Under the pieces are notes generated by a model. The model ran no database searches. It was given only the letters and a program-made list of their open reading frames with translations, and was not told the DNA's origin. DNA of 39,555 bases from CAYLPT01 sp964385645. GTDB lineage: Bacteria; Armatimonadota; Hebobacteria; Hebobacterales; Hebobacteraceae. The position numbers were made by a program, and so were the translations under genes. Location of the stretch: positions 1 through 39,555 of the forward strand of contig CAYLPT010000226.1 of assembly GCA_964385645.1 (NCBI GenBank), in the 5' to 3' direction. The first letter of the stretch is position 1, and each line of letters begins with the position of its first letter. Positions 38,869 to 39,555 of this stretch are shown one piece after another.

Positions 38869-39555
38869 ATGGCGGAGTACGTGCTTGGCATTGACGTCGG
38901 CACCACGGGCACGAAGGCGGTCTTGGTGGAGACGACCGGCCGCGTCGCCGCGCGGGCGACCCATGAGTACCCTCTTCACACCCCGCGCCCCGGCTGGGCG
39001 GAGCAGGACCCTGCCGACTGGTGGCGGGCCACCGTCGCCGCCATCCGAGATGTGATGGGCGCCTCGGGCGCGCGCCCCGACGAGGTCCGGGGGCTGGGCC
39101 TGTCGGGGCAGCAGCACGGCGCGGTGTTCCTCGACGCGGGTGGGCATGTTCTCCGCGAGTCGCTGCTGTGGTGCGACCAGCGCACAGCCGCGCAGTGTGC
39201 ATGGATCCATGACACCGTAGGTCTCGATCGCGTGGTGGCGGAGACTCTCAACCCCGTCCTGACGGGCTTTCAGGCGCCCAAGATCGTCTGGCTGCGGGAC
39301 CACGAGCCGGAGACGTACGAGCGCCTACGCATGATCCTGCTGCCCAAGGACTATGTCCGCTACCGGCTGACGGGGGAGTACGCCACCGAGGTCTCGGACG
39401 CGGCCGGCACCTCACTGCTCAATGTTGCCCGGCGAGAGTGGTCAGAGGTGATGGTGCGGGGGCTCGGGCTGACAATGGACATGCTGCCGCAAGTGTACGA
39501 GTCGCCGGTCGCCTCCGCGGCGGTGTGCGCCTCGGTGGCGCAGGAGACGGGGCTG
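38869..39555 (+). CDS. xylB: Xylulokinase (FGGY family), N-terminal part, runs off the right edge
   Basis: The first 229 codons, ATG 38869 with GAGGAG upstream. VLGIDVGTTGTKAVLVETTG (phosphate-binding loop), GWAEQDPADWWRATVAAIRD, LGLSGQQHGAVFLD and LLWCDQRTAAQ match bacterial xylulokinases, which phosphorylate xylulose to xylulose-5-phosphate for the pentose phosphate pathway. A related FGGY kinase with another sugar is possible, but SGQQHG favours XylB. Confidence 0.85.
   Translation, partial: MAEYVLGIDVGTTGTKAVLVETTGRVAARATHEYPLHTPRPGWAEQDPADWWRATVAAIRDVMGASGARPDEVRGLGLSGQQHGAVFLDAGGHVLRESLLWCDQRTAAQCAWIHDTVGLDRVVAETLNPVLTGFQAPKIVWLRDHEPETYERLRMILLPKDYVRYRLTGEYATEVSDAAGTSLLNVARREWSEVMVRGLGLTMDMLPQVYESPVASAAVCASVAQETGL

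Noticed and set aside
1..39555. tRNA, rRNA and CRISPR arrays
   Set aside because: I saw no T-loop-like GTTCRA blocks with matching acceptor stems, no rRNA-like sequence and no regularly spaced repeats; tRNAscan-SE and a CRISPR finder would be decisive.

Overview
This window is very GC-rich bacterial chromosome (roughly 70% G+C by eye). Genes are tightly packed, mostly on the + strand, with many start/stop overlaps of the GTGA/ATGA type. Promoters, where visible, look like ordinary sigma70 sites (TTGACA/TTGACG with 16-18 bp spacing to TATAAT-like boxes). A V-type ATPase, a NifB-like radical SAM protein, several 4Fe-4S proteins, short-form ThiC, stalk (copper amine oxidase N-terminal) domains, DUF1573/MauE proteins and a pseudopilin-like 'YAREHDGTLP' segment point to an uncultured anaerobic or microaerobic lineage of the Armatimonadota/PVC/FCB kind. 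This is an inference from gene content; no rRNA gene is present to settle it.

Layout. 1-233 (-): start of a YdjM/DUF457-type membrane hydrolase, cut by the window edge. 234-966: no solid gene, one possible decayed coding remnant, then a consensus promoter and a structured 190-nt leader. 967-5219: a PEPCK/HPr-kinase-like P-loop protein, a DUF4914 P-loop protein and a GreA-type factor. 5262-6524 (-): remains of an ABC exporter locus in which an ATPase N-terminus is joined in frame, across a stop codon, to the C-terminus of an apparent beta-barrel protein. 6758-14353: a metal-sulfur gene island. It holds a NifB-like radical SAM protein, a Tat/lipoprotein solute-binding protein, a NapH-like polyferredoxin, a PadR regulator, a COG1237 metallo-beta-lactamase-fold protein, two NifX/DiNase proteins, two MPRGDGTGP small proteins and two MinD-like ferredoxin-ATPases. 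Three copies of one DNA motif lie at its transcription-unit starts and are probably the PadR operators. No nitrogenase genes are present.

14722-23625: a complete V-type ATPase operon in the order of the Enterococcus ntp operon (F-I-K-E-C-G-A-B-D). Its rotor subunit carries all five residues known to bind Na+ in E. hirae. 23591-25349 (-): a beta-phosphoglucomutase-like HAD and a GH130 mannoside phosphorylase. 25461-28514: DUF3795, a double stalk-domain protein and a GT-C-like membrane protein. 28511-31529: thiE-thiC-thiL. 31559-36702: a four-gene envelope cassette with a C39-peptidase-like/DUF1573 fusion, a Cys-rich secreted protein carrying both a Sec signal and a bacteriocin-type double-glycine leader motif, a LolA-like protein and a beta-propeller. 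36861-38837: DUF1573-rhodanese-MauE. 38869-end: xylulokinase, cut by the edge.

The most interesting points are the double-glycine peptide cassette and the evidence that it was inserted next to thiL. A second copy of the thiL 3' end, with the same 11 amino acids and only silent differences, sits just beyond the cassette's last stop codon. Next to it lies a DUF1573/rhodanese/MauE redox operon that could serve a disulfide-rich product. The second point is the PadR-linked NifB/NifX/MinD island with its three matching operators.
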